A DNA stretch of 64,000 nucleotides, taken from the NCBI RefSeq assembly GCF_900095865.1, contig NZ_FMIZ01000007.1:1238530-1302529 (forward strand), in the 5' to 3' direction. Source of the stretch: Massilioclostridium coli. Its GTDB lineage: Bacteria; Bacillota; Clostridia; Oscillospirales; Ruminococcaceae. Positions 17,241-25,691 of this stretch are shown here, piece by piece. Numbering within the stretch: the first letter of the stretch is position 1; every line of letters starts with the position of its first letter. Position numbers and translations under genes: made by a program. The notes beneath the pieces were generated by a model. It was given only the letters and a program-made list of their open reading frames with translations, was not told the DNA's origin and searched no databases.

Positions 17241-18131
17241 TTAATTTCGTTCTGGAACCACTGGAAATAAAATTTTTAAAAAAACTTTTTCTGCTGCAGA
17301 ACCAGTCCGATAATCAAACCGAAGCCTCAACCCATTCGCGTCAGTGACACGAAAATCTTCATTATCATAGGAGATTGTAATCCCTTTTTCGCTTAAGGCA
17401 AGACGGAGAGCAAGTTCCCACTGAAATAAAGAAATTTCTTCTTTTTCTTGGAGTTTCTCTACTAAATACTCAAATTCCATGACACTCACCTGGTCATTTA
17501 AAAATAACATCCAAAGATATTTTTGTTGTTCTACAGAAAGGGATTGCAAAAAAGAAATTTTCTGTTCCTGGCATTCAAAAATTAAATATCGATAAAAGGT
17601 GTTGGGATCTACCTCAGTAAAATCTGAAAATTTGTCTTGATTATGAATAGAACGCCGGATAGGTAGATAATTGCTGCGGTAGGTAAGATGCTGTAAAATC
17701 TGATACAGATCCTCTAATTCTTCCAAATCCTCTACTTGTATTTTTACGCAAAGCTCACCCATCTGTCCAAAGTCTTTTCCAGAAATATTCCGTTTTTGAA
17801 GTAGAATTTGTTTCTGATCCTCTGAACAGATTGCTTGTAATTCAGCAGATTCCATTTCCCCAATCATCCCATAAAAAGAAATTGGATATTGTTGAGAAAT
17901 GAAAGCCGCACAAACTCCGTATTCATCCCAAAAACTATCGCACAAAAAATAAGAATATGGGAAAAAGATCCATAAAGCATGGTCTTTTTTCATTTGGTAA
18001 ACTTTTGGATCAATTTCCAATTCTATACTCAAGCAATATAGTATTTGTAATAACATAGATGAGGCATCCGCGTGTTTTGCCCAAGCAGGAAATGAAATTG
18101 TTTTTTGTGCCGCAGTTCTCTTATGGTGCAT
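17241..18131 (-). CDS. Protein of unknown function
   Basis: Starting at ATG 18131 (AAGGAGG five bases upstream) the protein has 296 residues; the frame continues 43 codons upstream, but that part overlaps the preceding gene and looks non-coding. It is soluble, rich in Glu, Gln and aromatic residues, with no signal peptide or motif I recognise. It ends about 100 bases before the kdpDE promoter and follows a small membrane protein gene, probably in one transcript. I cannot assign a function. Confidence 0.7.
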   Translation of the reverse strand: MHHKRTAAQKTISFPAWAKHADASSMLLQILYCLSIELEIDPKVYQMKKDHALWIFFPYSYFLCDSFWDEYGVCAAFISQQYPISFYGMIGEMESAELQAICSEDQKQILLQKRNISGKDFGQMGELCVKIQVEDLEELEDLYQILQHLTYRSNYLPIRRSIHNQDKFSDFTEVDPNTFYRYLIFECQEQKISFLQSLSVEQQKYLWMLFLNDQVSVMEFEYLVEKLQEKEEISLFQWELALRLALSEKGITISYDNEDFRVTDANGLRLRFDYRTGSAAEKVFLKILFPVVPERN

Positions 18132-18151
18132 AAATACCTCCTTAATACCAA

Positions 18152-18361
18152 TCAAAACGCAAAGCCAAACAATAAAGCGATTGGTACCGCGGCAATAGAA
18201 GCAACGGCACAAACAATAGCTAGTAAAACAAGGGGAAGCCCCAAACAAATAGCTGAACAAACCGCATTTGGAAATTGTTCTATTTTATTGCCAAAGGCCC
18301 TCCAAAAACGGAACCATAAGTTTAATCTTTTGTCTGGTACATAATATATTTGATACATCAT
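18152..18361 (-). CDS. Small membrane protein of unknown function
   Basis: From ATG 18361 (AAGAAGAGA upstream) this is a 69-residue protein with a soluble basic N-terminus (YYVPDKRLNLWFRFWRAFG) and a long Ala/Val/Leu-rich C-terminal membrane stretch that ends LLFGFAF. It is 20 bases upstream of the unknown gene at 17241-18131, so the two likely work together. The frame runs further up to 18427 without a binding site. Confidence 0.55.
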   Translation of the reverse strand: MMYQIYYVPDKRLNLWFRFWRAFGNKIEQFPNAVCSAICLGLPLVLLAIVCAVASIAAVPIALLFGFAF

Positions 18362-18606
18362 AATCTCTTCTTTCTTTAGGAATATACAATACTCCATATT
18401 TCTATATTCAAGTGTATCATAAATCAAATAAATACAGTATTAAACTCGTTCTATACCGTATTAACATCATATAAATGTTGCTGTATCTCCAACTATTCAA
18501 ATATAAAAAGATCCGACTTATTAGCAGTAAATTCCTATTCTGTTATTTGTAAAACCCAATAAATTTTTAATGCAGACTATTTCAAAATATTTATACAACT
18601 TTCACC

Positions 18607-18635
18607 TTGACAAATCAAACTGCATATGATATGAT
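18607..18635 (+). promoter_or_regulatory. Sigma-A promoter of the riboswitch-CDF transcript
   Basis: TTGACA, 17 bases, TATGAT: close to consensus. Transcription would begin near 18642, about 40 bases before the riboswitch. Confidence 0.8.
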
Positions 18636-18681
18636 AAATAAAATTTTAATTGTTTATGGGATAAAATAGCAATTTGACCAC

Positions 18682-18767
18682 ATAAAATGAGCAGGCAGAT
18701 CTTTTGTAGCCGGGTTGCATAATTGCGACAGCAGATGAAGAATATTTCGCATCTGTGGGACATTTTT
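18682..18767 (+). ncRNA. NiCo (czcD-type) riboswitch
   Basis: The plus strand carries the conserved pieces of the Ni/Co aptamer in order: GAGCAGGCA (18689-18697), GTAGCCGGGTTGC, a short internal hairpin ending GCGACAGCAGATGA, then CGCATCTGTGGGACA (18748-18762). AAAATG (18684-18689) pairs with CATTTT (18761-18766) to close helix P1. It lies upstream of a CDF cation exporter, its usual target. The 3' half of the aptamer also forms one arm of the following terminator, so metal binding should switch the gene on. Confidence 0.88.
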
Positions 18768-18789
18768 TATGTTCCGCAGATGTTTTTTT
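18750..18789 (+). terminator. Expression-platform terminator of the NiCo riboswitch
   Basis: CATCTGTGGGACAT pairs with ATGTTCCGCAGATG around a T-rich loop and is followed by seven T residues. The left arm is the 3' part of the aptamer, so ligand-bound and terminated folds exclude each other. Confidence 0.85.
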
Positions 18790-18857
18790 ATTTCTTGGAA
18801 AATTTTTGCTATCTCCCCCTGCAAAGATTTGTTTCCCATTGAATGGAGTGATTTTTT

Positions 18858-19781
18858 ATGAAACAACAAACAAACCAACAGATTGCCATGCGTGTATCTT
18901 GGATTACCATGATAATCAATATTGTATTATCTATTTTTAAATTTCTAGCGGGTATTTTCGCAAAGTCTGGCGCTATGCTATCTGACGCCGTCCACTCTGC
19001 TTCTGATGTATTTAGCACGATTATTGTCATGATTGGGGTAAAAATATCTGGCAAAGCTTCGGATAAAGGTCATCCCTACGGGCATGAGCGAATGGAATGT
19101 GTTGCAGCCATCTTATTAGCTATTTTTTTAGCGTCTACTGGTATTGGCATTGGTTATACTGGCATAACCAAAATTATTTCTGGTAATCCCAACGAACTAT
19201 CCATACCTGGAATGCTGGCGTTAATCGCTGCAATTGTCTCAATTATTGTAAAAGAAGGGATGTATTGGTACACAAGGCATGCTGCCAAAAAAATCAATTC
19301 CAGCGCATTGATGGCGGATGCCTGGCACCATCGTTCTGATGCCTTATCCTCGGTAGGTAGCTTTGTTGGTATTTTAGGTGCCCGCTTAGGATTTCCTATT
19401 CTCGACCCACTGGCTAGTATTGTGATCTGCTGTTTTATTGTAAAAGCCGCTTTTTCCATCTTTATGGACGCAATCAGCAAAATGACTGACCAATCCTGTG
19501 ATGAAAAAACCGAAGAAGAAATGCGTGTAACTATCATGGAACAGCCCGGTGTAATGGGGATTGATCAAATAAAAACTCGTCTATTTGGTGACCGTGTTTA
19601 TGTAGATATTGAAATTCGCGCTGATGGAGAGCAAACTTTAAACCAAGCACATCAAATTGCGCAAATGGTGCACGACCAAATCGAGCATCGTTTTCCTACT
19701 GTAAAACATTGTATGGTTCATGTAAATCCCGCCTCTTCTTCCCAATTAACAAATAACATGACAGAAGATGAAAAGTTCTAA
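18858..19781 (+). CDS. Cation diffusion facilitator family divalent metal exporter
   Basis: A 307-residue CDF transporter with six predicted membrane helices. The metal site residues are visible in SDAVHSASD (helix II) and ADAWHHRSDALSS (helix V), and a cytosolic C-terminal domain with VDIEIRADG and a CMVHVNP end follows. The upstream NiCo riboswitch predicts that Co2+ and/or Ni2+ are its substrates. ATG follows GGAGTG by seven bases. Confidence 0.93.
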   Translation: MKQQTNQQIAMRVSWITMIINIVLSIFKFLAGIFAKSGAMLSDAVHSASDVFSTIIVMIGVKISGKASDKGHPYGHERMECVAAILLAIFLASTGIGIGYTGITKIISGNPNELSIPGMLALIAAIVSIIVKEGMYWYTRHAAKKINSSALMADAWHHRSDALSSVGSFVGILGARLGFPILDPLASIVICCFIVKAAFSIFMDAISKMTDQSCDEKTEEEMRVTIMEQPGVMGIDQIKTRLFGDRVYVDIEIRADGEQTLNQAHQIAQMVHDQIEHRFPTVKHCMVHVNPASSSQLTNNMTEDEKF

Positions 19782-19867
19782 ATCTTGCGAAAAATTCGAA
19801 ATTATGGTATACTAAGAATTATAGATAATATTTTAACAAATTTACAAAAGAAAGAAGTCTTATCATT

Positions 19868-20527
19868 TTGAACAAACAACTATGCAAACGCTATCTTGTA
19901 TTTATTCTTGGTGTACTGATTAATTCCTTTGGTATTGGTTTTATTACGAAAGCGGCACTAGGAACTTCCCCTATTTCCAGTGTTCCCTGTGTCCTTAGTT
20001 TGAAGTTTCGTCCTACCTTAGGGGAATTTACTTTTGTAATGAATATGATTTTTATCTTGCTTCAAGTGGTTTTGTTGCGAAAGAAATTCCAAAAAATCCA
20101 ATTCTTACAAATTGTTGTGAATATTATATTCAGTGGATTTATTGATGTAAGCATGTTTTTATTACAAGCATTTACCCCAGCAACATATCTCACGAAACTA
20201 TTTTCTTTGTTATTGGGCTGTGCAATCCTTGCGTTTGGCATTTATTTGGAAGTATCCGCAAATGTACTGATGGTCCCTGGGGAGGGGATCGTTGCCGCAA
20301 TCGCTACTGTTACCCACAAAGAATTTGGTTCAGTTAAAGTGTGTTTTGATGTTACTTTGATGTTGACAGCTACTCTTCTTTCCCTCCTATTTTTTCATCA
20401 GTTCCAAGGAATCCGAGAAGGTACAGTTATCTCCGCATTTATTGTAGGGCTTATTGTAAAACTGTACCATAAAAAACTTGGTTTTATTAAAGAATATTTA
20501 TGCCCACAAATAAAAACAGTTTCCTAA
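19868..20527 (+). CDS. YczE/YyaS/YitT-type integral membrane protein
   Basis: At 219 residues with about five or six membrane helices, it has the family's signature near the N-terminus (FGIGFITKAALGTSPISSVPCVLSL, seen here in two parts) and VPGEGIVAAIA. Function is unknown; it may be a transporter. It starts with TTG at 19868, 86 bases after the CDF gene, and ends before a terminator, so it may be co-transcribed with the metal exporter. Confidence 0.82.
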   Translation: MNKQLCKRYLVFILGVLINSFGIGFITKAALGTSPISSVPCVLSLKFRPTLGEFTFVMNMIFILLQVVLLRKKFQKIQFLQIVVNIIFSGFIDVSMFLLQAFTPATYLTKLFSLLLGCAILAFGIYLEVSANVLMVPGEGIVAAIATVTHKEFGSVKVCFDVTLMLTATLLSLLFFHQFQGIREGTVISAFIVGLIVKLYHKKLGFIKEYLCPQIKTVS

Positions 20528-20537
20528 TAGGAGCAAC

Positions 20538-20563
20538 GCCCTCTTTTTAAGAGGGCTGTTTTT
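20538..20563 (+). terminator. Terminator after the YczE-type gene
   Basis: GCCCTCTT-TTT-AAGAGGGC followed by TGTTTTT, eleven bases past the stop codon. Confidence 0.88.
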
Positions 20564-20644
20564 ATATAATAAATATTCTTTTTCTATTTAGGTAATTTCC
20601 ATGTTCTAATCGAATTCATAATGCAAAATTAATCTTCCTTCCCC

Positions 20645-20683
20645 TTGTGTTACAAGATAAAACTATTTATAATACAAGATAAA
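20645..20683 (+). promoter_or_regulatory. ABC operon promoter flanked by two direct repeats
   Basis: TTGTGT (20645-20650), 17 bases, TATAAT (20668-20673). The 11-bp direct repeat TACAAGATAAA occurs at 20651-20661, in the spacer, and at 20673-20683, over the expected start of transcription. The copies are 22 bp apart, two helical turns, as for a repressor binding one face. Confidence 0.6.
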
Positions 20684-20717
20684 GTATTTTCATCATTCTC
20701 GATAGGAGGATTGTAAA

Positions 20718-21602
20718 ATGGCTGTAATTGAAGTAAATGGAATTACCAAAGATTATGGACAGGGCAGAGGCATATTTGACCTCAGCTTTTCTATCCAAAA
20801 AGGGGAAGTATTTGGATTTTTAGGTCCAAACGGCGCTGGAAAAACAACTGCTTTGCGGCATTTAATGGGGTTTATTCATCCAGATCAAGGCCAGGTAATG
20901 ATAAACGGGAAAGACTGTTTTTCCCAGTCCGCTGAAATCCATAAAACTCTTGGATATTTACCAGGAGAGATCGCTTTTCCGGAGGATATGACAGGCAGGG
21001 AGCTGATCCGTTTTATGTCACAGATGAGAGGGATGGATGGAGTAGGTGAAGCGGAGAAACTAGCAAAACAATTGGAATTTGATGATACAGCTCGTATCAG
21101 GAGGATGTCCAAAGGGACAAAACAAAAGCTGGGGATTATATGCGCCTTTATGCACCGACCAGAAGTTTTGCTGCTGGATGAGCCTACCAGTGGCTTAGAC
21201 CCTCTCATGCAAAACCGGTTTTTAGAACTGGTCAATGAACAAAAATCTGCTGGACGAACGGTTTTCATGTCATCCCATTCGTTTGAGGAAATAGAACGAA
21301 CCTGTACCCGTGCGGCAATTTTACGCGCGGGACGGCTGGTAACCGTGGAAAATATCCAAAAATTGCGCAGTACTCGTCGAAAAACCTTTGTAGTCCAATT
21401 GAAAGATGAACCGTCTGCTATTGCGCTTTCACAAGAAATAACAGGGACAATACGCAAAAGGGATACTGTGACTGTTTCCGTTACAGGTGATATAGATTCC
21501 TTTTTAAAAAAGATAGCAAGCTATCCGGTGCGTGACCTTCAACAAAGCATTCAAACATTGGAAGAAGTATTTTTGTATTATTATGGAGGAAAGACAAAAT
21601 GA
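20718..21602 (+). CDS. ABC transporter ATP-binding protein
   Basis: The 294-residue ATPase has Walker A GPNGAGKT, signature region MSKGTKQKLG, Walker B VLLLDEPTSGLD and the switch His in SSHSFEE. It is of the BcrA/NatA type, followed by a C-terminal domain of about 80 residues. Its stop overlaps the start of the permease gene (ATGA), so the two form an exporter. The substrate is unknown; antibiotic or peptide export is common for the type. Confidence 0.94.
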   Translation: MAVIEVNGITKDYGQGRGIFDLSFSIQKGEVFGFLGPNGAGKTTALRHLMGFIHPDQGQVMINGKDCFSQSAEIHKTLGYLPGEIAFPEDMTGRELIRFMSQMRGMDGVGEAEKLAKQLEFDDTARIRRMSKGTKQKLGIICAFMHRPEVLLLDEPTSGLDPLMQNRFLELVNEQKSAGRTVFMSSHSFEEIERTCTRAAILRAGRLVTVENIQKLRSTRRKTFVVQLKDEPSAIALSQEITGTIRKRDTVTVSVTGDIDSFLKKIASYPVRDLQQSIQTLEEVFLYYYGGKTK

Positions 21603-22396
21603 GTACTGTGTTATTACGCCGGGAAATAAAAGCTCATTGGAAATTAGTATTGATTTTTACCATTGTCCTATCCATATATGGCGGGATGATTATCAGTATG
21701 TTTGACCCTAAATTGGGGGAAAGCTTAAAAATGATGGAGCAAAGCATGTCCCAATTATTCGCTGCATTTGGCATGTCAGATGCTGGAACCAGCCTGATTG
21801 AATTTATTGCCAACTACTTGTATGGATTTTTGTTTGTTGTTTTCCCCATGATTTTTTCCTTGATTCTATCCAGTATGGTAATGGTACGTTATATAGACCA
21901 TGGATCCATGGCATATTTATTGTCTACTCCAACTACAAGGACGAAAATTGCTGGAACACAGGCCGCTGTATTATTGATTGGTGTATTTTTCTTAGTTGGA
22001 TATGTCACTGTATTTTGTAGTATTTGTTCTGGAATCCTGTTTCCAAAAGAATTGGATTTACCAAAATTCTTTCTGCTTAATGTTGGGTTGTTATGCCTGC
22101 ATATTTTTTTAAGCGGAATCGCTTTTTTCTGTTCCTGTGTATGGAATGAAACCCGTAAGGCAGTAGGAGTTTCTGCTGGATTATGTATCCTTTTTGTATT
22201 GATACAGATGGTAGCACAGGTCGGGGAAAAATTTGAAGTATTGCGTTATATTACCCCATTGACCCTATTTAATGTAGATGGGTTTACTGCCGGAGAATCC
22301 ATTGCATTATGGCAGGCAGGTATTTTGTTGATTTTCGGTGTTCTTTTTTATGCAGCCGGTATTGTGTCGTTTCGGAAACGAGATTTGCCACTATAG
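21599..22396 (+). CDS. ABC-2 type permease
   Basis: This 265-residue membrane protein has six predicted helices: an N-terminal anchor after LLRREIKAHWK, then hydrophobic blocks, ending with FRKRDLPL. It overlaps the ATPase gene by four bases and completes a two-gene exporter. No substrate-specific motif is visible. Confidence 0.9.
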   Translation: MSTVLLRREIKAHWKLVLIFTIVLSIYGGMIISMFDPKLGESLKMMEQSMSQLFAAFGMSDAGTSLIEFIANYLYGFLFVVFPMIFSLILSSMVMVRYIDHGSMAYLLSTPTTRTKIAGTQAAVLLIGVFFLVGYVTVFCSICSGILFPKELDLPKFFLLNVGLLCLHIFLSGIAFFCSCVWNETRKAVGVSAGLCILFVLIQMVAQVGEKFEVLRYITPLTLFNVDGFTAGESIALWQAGILLIFGVLFYAAGIVSFRKRDLPL

Positions 22397-22845
22397 TTTT
22401 CCGTGAAACTATATGGTTGGAACAGAAAAAAGAATGTTGTGGTAGCTCTCTAAAGAGAATATATTAATCATATATTGCATGCAAGCCCCTTCTTTAGAAC
22501 TGTTTATAGGGTTTTTTTGAATTTTCTAAAGTATGTTGCTATTTTTAGGTTCCCGCTAATTTTGAAACTTATTTTTCATTTACTAAACTTTTATTGACCA
22601 TCGATTAAATCACTATGCTTATTCGATGTCAATCAAAACCACCACTCAACTGATGGCTTACACAGGGACTATTATTGGATTATAACCTATGATATCAATG
22701 GCATTTCGACCAAATAATACCATTTTAATTACCTATTTTTTCATATTGCCTTTTTTCGGTCCGCAAAAAATTCGCCGTTATGATTGTTGTACTACTTTTT
22801 CCCGATAAAAGCCAGAAGATTTTCTATATCTAAAGATATTATTTA
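22397..22845. other. Non-coding gap between the ABC operon and a DUF1266-like gene
   Basis: No gene is seen in either strand. The sequence is AT-rich; a weak CCCCTT...AGGGTTTTTTT structure near 22485-22518 could end the ABC transcript. Confidence 0.5.
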
Positions 22846-22876
22846 AAAAAACCAGAGATAATATCTCTGGTTTTTT
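22846..22876. terminator. Bidirectional terminator
   Basis: AAAAAACCAGAGATA and its exact complement TATCTCTGGTTTTTT around one base. It serves the minus-strand gene ending at 22945 and could also stop plus-strand transcripts. Confidence 0.85.
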
Positions 22877-22944
22877 ATCATTAGATATACAAATCAATAC
22901 CGTTCTTTTTTGTGGTAAAGATATCAATTTGGTTTATCTGTGCA

Positions 22945-23925
22945 TTAATTTAATCGTTCTGGCCACATGGCAGTAGTCCATTTACCTTGTGGGCCAAACA
23001 AAAATTGTACCATATTAATATTAATATTTAAGAAGTTCTCTAACATGGTTTCTTGCATTTTATCTTGGCGGAACATAAAATAAGTAGCGCCGCACAATAA
23101 GCTGACAGCGTATTCTTCCCAGGAATGGTAACGTGCAATAGCAAAACGTACCAACTGCTGTGTCCTTTCCCAAAATTCCTGTGGGGTAATAATACCAGCC
23201 GAACACGCTGTACGATATAATGTAATCGTTTCGTTAATATCCCAGGCAAAAAATCCTTTTTCCCCCACAATTGGACGGAAATTTTCCGCATAAGCCTTTG
23301 CTTTTAAAAAGATTTCTTTTGCTTTTGGGTTCAATTTATTCAATTCAAAGGATGGCGTACCGCTCCAAAAATGCAAAAAGTCCTCATATTCTGCACCGGA
23401 AGTAAATAAAAATCGCCAAGTTTTTTCTAAAGATTCTTTATCTACAACACCATACATTTTTCTAAGATGGTCCCGAATCATCTTCTGTTGATTTTCGTCT
23501 TTGGTCAAAAATAAGTTATCATAACCGGGATGACCTGGAATACCCGGTACTTTACGGCAAGTAGAAACTCCGCCTAATAACAAAGTAAATTGGCGATTTG
23601 TCACCATTTTTCGGTTTTCATCCCGAGCAGCTTTTGCTTCAAACAATTCTTTTTGATAAGTTTCAATCTTTGCTAACAATTTTTCTGTTGTTTCTGTTCT
23701 AATTGATCCGATTTCTGGCTCTGGTTCTTCAGAAGCTGGTTCTGTTTGTGATGCTGGTTCAACAGGGGGCGTTTCTTTTGTTTCATCAGGAGCAGCAGGC
23801 TCTAACTGCTGTTCTGCTACAGTATCTGTTTCTTCTTCTGGAACTTTTGGCTGTAGTTGGTCTTGTTGTGTTACCTCAACTGAATTTTCTGCTTGTTTTG
23901 ATTTTGAGCGTCTTTTGAAAAACAT
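22945..23925 (-). CDS. DUF1266-like protein with Pro/Glu-rich N-terminal region
   Basis: From ATG 23925 (GGAGATAATCAT upstream) the protein has 326 residues. Residues 1-75 are a low-complexity Pro/Glu/Gln/Thr stretch after a basic start (FFKRRSKSKQ). A short coiled-coil segment follows. The C-terminal half resembles DUF1266: AWDINETITLYRTACSAG, then ARYHSWEEYAVSLLCG. Function is unknown. It stands alone with its own terminator. Confidence 0.72.
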   Translation of the reverse strand: MFFKRRSKSKQAENSVEVTQQDQLQPKVPEEETDTVAEQQLEPAAPDETKETPPVEPASQTEPASEEPEPEIGSIRTETTEKLLAKIETYQKELFEAKAARDENRKMVTNRQFTLLLGGVSTCRKVPGIPGHPGYDNLFLTKDENQQKMIRDHLRKMYGVVDKESLEKTWRFLFTSGAEYEDFLHFWSGTPSFELNKLNPKAKEIFLKAKAYAENFRPIVGEKGFFAWDINETITLYRTACSAGIITPQEFWERTQQLVRFAIARYHSWEEYAVSLLCGATYFMFRQDKMQETMLENFLNININMVQFLFGPQGKWTTAMWPERLN

Positions 23926-24093
23926 ATGATTATCTCCTTGTAAACGTGATAAATTTATTATAACATATGTCGAACAAAAAGTCACTTATAATCGTAATAT
24001 CTGTGCGTTTTGACAAATGTCAACTCCTGATTTTGCATTAAATGTACAGAATCTTCCTTCTTCTTTTTGCTTTTGATAAAATATTATTCATAT

Positions 24094-24309
24094 TTATCTT
24101 CTCTTTAATAAAATGAAAATAGTAAAAATCCCGATTAGAACTGGTATTCCATAAATAAAGAAAGTAGGAATCAGATAGACCCATAATGGAGCCGAGCTGA
24201 TATATTCATGATACCACATACACTTTGACGTTATGTATATAGCCATTGCAATGATCCATAAAATTAGTATACAGCCTATTATCATAACCAAAATTTTTTT
24301 ATTTTTCAT
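24094..24309 (-). CDS. Small two-helix membrane protein
   Basis: From ATG 24309 (MKNKKILVMIIG) it encodes 71 residues with two membrane segments joined by a short loop (TSKCMWYHEYISSAP) and a basic end (LLKRR). AGAGGGA lies about eight bases upstream. It has no recognised family. The N-terminal extension of the frame to 24360 lacks a binding site. Confidence 0.5.
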   Translation of the reverse strand: MKNKKILVMIIGCILILWIIAMAIYITSKCMWYHEYISSAPLWVYLIPTFFIYGIPVLIGIFTIFILLKRR

Positions 24310-24360
24310 AAATAGTATCCCTCTAAACCCTTTTATCGAAAGCCAATCAATATAAAACAA

Positions 24361-25100
24361 ATATAACAGGGCTAAAACTGTGTTTCGTGTTCATTATTTT
24401 ATATTGATATTTCTATCATAGCATGGTTTTTCAATTAAAAACTAGTATTAAAATAATTATGGCGCCATAAAAGGATCATAAATAATCACTGACAAAATAT
24501 TATTTTTCTATCATCCACATAATAAAGTGATCAAAACTACCCAGTCATATACTGCTCCTAGAAGGGAGGTTATATAATTAAATTTTATTATCACATACCC
24601 TGCTATCTGGTAAATAGGTAAACAACCTTGTGGTAGCAAATAATATTTTTTATTACACAAATACTTTCCTTTGAAGAGGAACCCTTTTTTCAATCCATCC
24701 CCTGGTAGATTTATTGTGCTAAAACAAGCAATCAAAACCACTAGTACGCTAGTGATTTGCTCAGTCCTCAGAGGAGTATGATCATTGTATCGCTTGCTCC
24801 ACTGCTGGTAAACCAGCCCTCTTTAATGTTTTTATTTGTCTACTTTATCATAGGACAAATACACTAAGCTAGTGGATTAATTTAACCCTATAAGGGTCTA
24901 TTGGCAAATATCTCCAAATAGACTAAACTTTATTCCTTTTGCGTCACTTACCCCACATCCCGTAAATAGAAAATCACTGCGTTAACGGCACCTTTTATTA
25001 TCACAAGATTATTGTTAGCGGCTCACTTTGCCCGATGTCTGTAGCTAAAAATTTTTTATAGGATACCTCTAGAACCGGTGATTTTTCTTAATCAACAAAA
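24361..25100. other. Long gap without a recognisable gene
   Basis: Both strands are full of stops; a 76-codon open frame on the minus strand at 24511-24741 has no binding site or family features, so I do not call it. A hairpin CACTAG-TACG-CTAGTG lies at 24739-24754. On the minus strand a stop-interrupted frame near 24718-24830 looks protein-like (LKRAGLPAVEQAI), which may be a decayed coding sequence. Confidence 0.4.
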
Positions 25101-25101
25101 G

Positions 25102-25134
25102 AAAACCCTGAATCTAATTTAGATTCAGGGTTTT
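25102..25134 (-). terminator. Terminator of the tRNA operon
   Basis: AAAACCCTGAATCT and AGATTCAGGGTTTT arms form a long near-perfect stem four bases beyond the tRNA-Cys 3' end. Confidence 0.9.
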
Positions 25135-25137
25135 CTA

Positions 25138-25211
25138 TGGAGGCGCCACCCAGATTTGAACTGGGGATGAAGGTGTTGCAGACCTCTGCCTTACCACTTG
25201 GCTATGGCGCC
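25138..25211 (-). tRNA. tRNA-Cys (GCA)
   Basis: The minus strand folds as a tRNA: acceptor GGCGCCA/TGGCGCC, anticodon loop CTGCAAC (GCA), T-loop GTTCAAATC, encoded 3' CCA. It is the last gene of the five-tRNA transcript. Confidence 0.95.
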
Positions 25212-25218
25212 ATTTTAT

Positions 25219-25294
25219 TGGAGCGGGTTACGAGGCTCGAACTCGCTACCTCCACCTTGGCAAGGTGGCGCTCTACCAGATGAGCTAAACCCGC
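25219..25294 (-). tRNA. tRNA-Gly (GCC)
   Basis: Acceptor GCGGGTT/AACCCGC, anticodon loop TTGCCAA (GCC), T-loop GTTCGAGCC and an encoded CCA. Confidence 0.96.
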
Positions 25295-25326
25295 ATGTTT
25301 GCCTTCTCTTTTCAGAAAAGGTCTTT

Positions 25327-25402
<76 letters not shown>

Positions 25403-25444
25403 ATTTCAGTCGCCCTTGTAATCAATCTCTTTCAGACAACTGGT

Positions 25445-25521
25445 TGGCGACCCGTATCAGACTCGAACTGACGACCTCTTGCGTGACAGGCAAGCGTTCT
25501 AACCAACTGAACTAACGGGCC
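25445..25521 (-). tRNA. tRNA-Asp (GTC)
   Basis: Acceptor GGCCCGT/ACGGGTC, anticodon loop CTGTCAC (GTC), T-loop GTTCGAGTC and an encoded CCA. Confidence 0.96.
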
Positions 25522-25524
25522 GTA

Positions 25525-25600
25525 TGGTGGGAACAATAGGGCTCGAACCTATGACCCTCTGCTTGTAAGGCAGATGCTCTCCCAGCTGAGCTATGCTCCC
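25525..25600 (-). tRNA. tRNA-Val (TAC)
   Basis: Acceptor GGGAGCA/TGTTCCC, anticodon loop CTTACAA (TAC), T-loop GTTCGAGCC and an encoded CCA. It is only three bases from tRNA-Asp and is first in the transcript. Confidence 0.96.
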
Positions 25601-25642
25601 ATTTATCCGCCGTCCGGGGTGTTCCCTCAAGCGACGAATATT

Positions 25643-25671
25643 ATTATACCAGACCACTTTTTATTTGTCAA
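25643..25671 (-). promoter_or_regulatory. Consensus promoter of the tRNA operon
   Basis: Minus strand TTGACA, 17 bases, TATAAT: an exact sigma-A consensus 43 bases upstream of tRNA-Val, as expected for a strong stable-RNA promoter. Confidence 0.9.
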
Positions 25672-25691
25672 CACTTTTTTTCATTTTATTT

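Noticed and set aside
18132-18260. 43-codon N-terminal extension of the unknown protein at 17241-18131
   Set aside because: It overlaps the upstream small gene, looks non-coding and lacks a binding site, while ATG 18131 has an ideal one.
24511-24741. 76-codon minus-strand open frame
   Set aside because: No ribosome binding site, no hydrophobic or domain pattern, and it lies in a stop-rich region.
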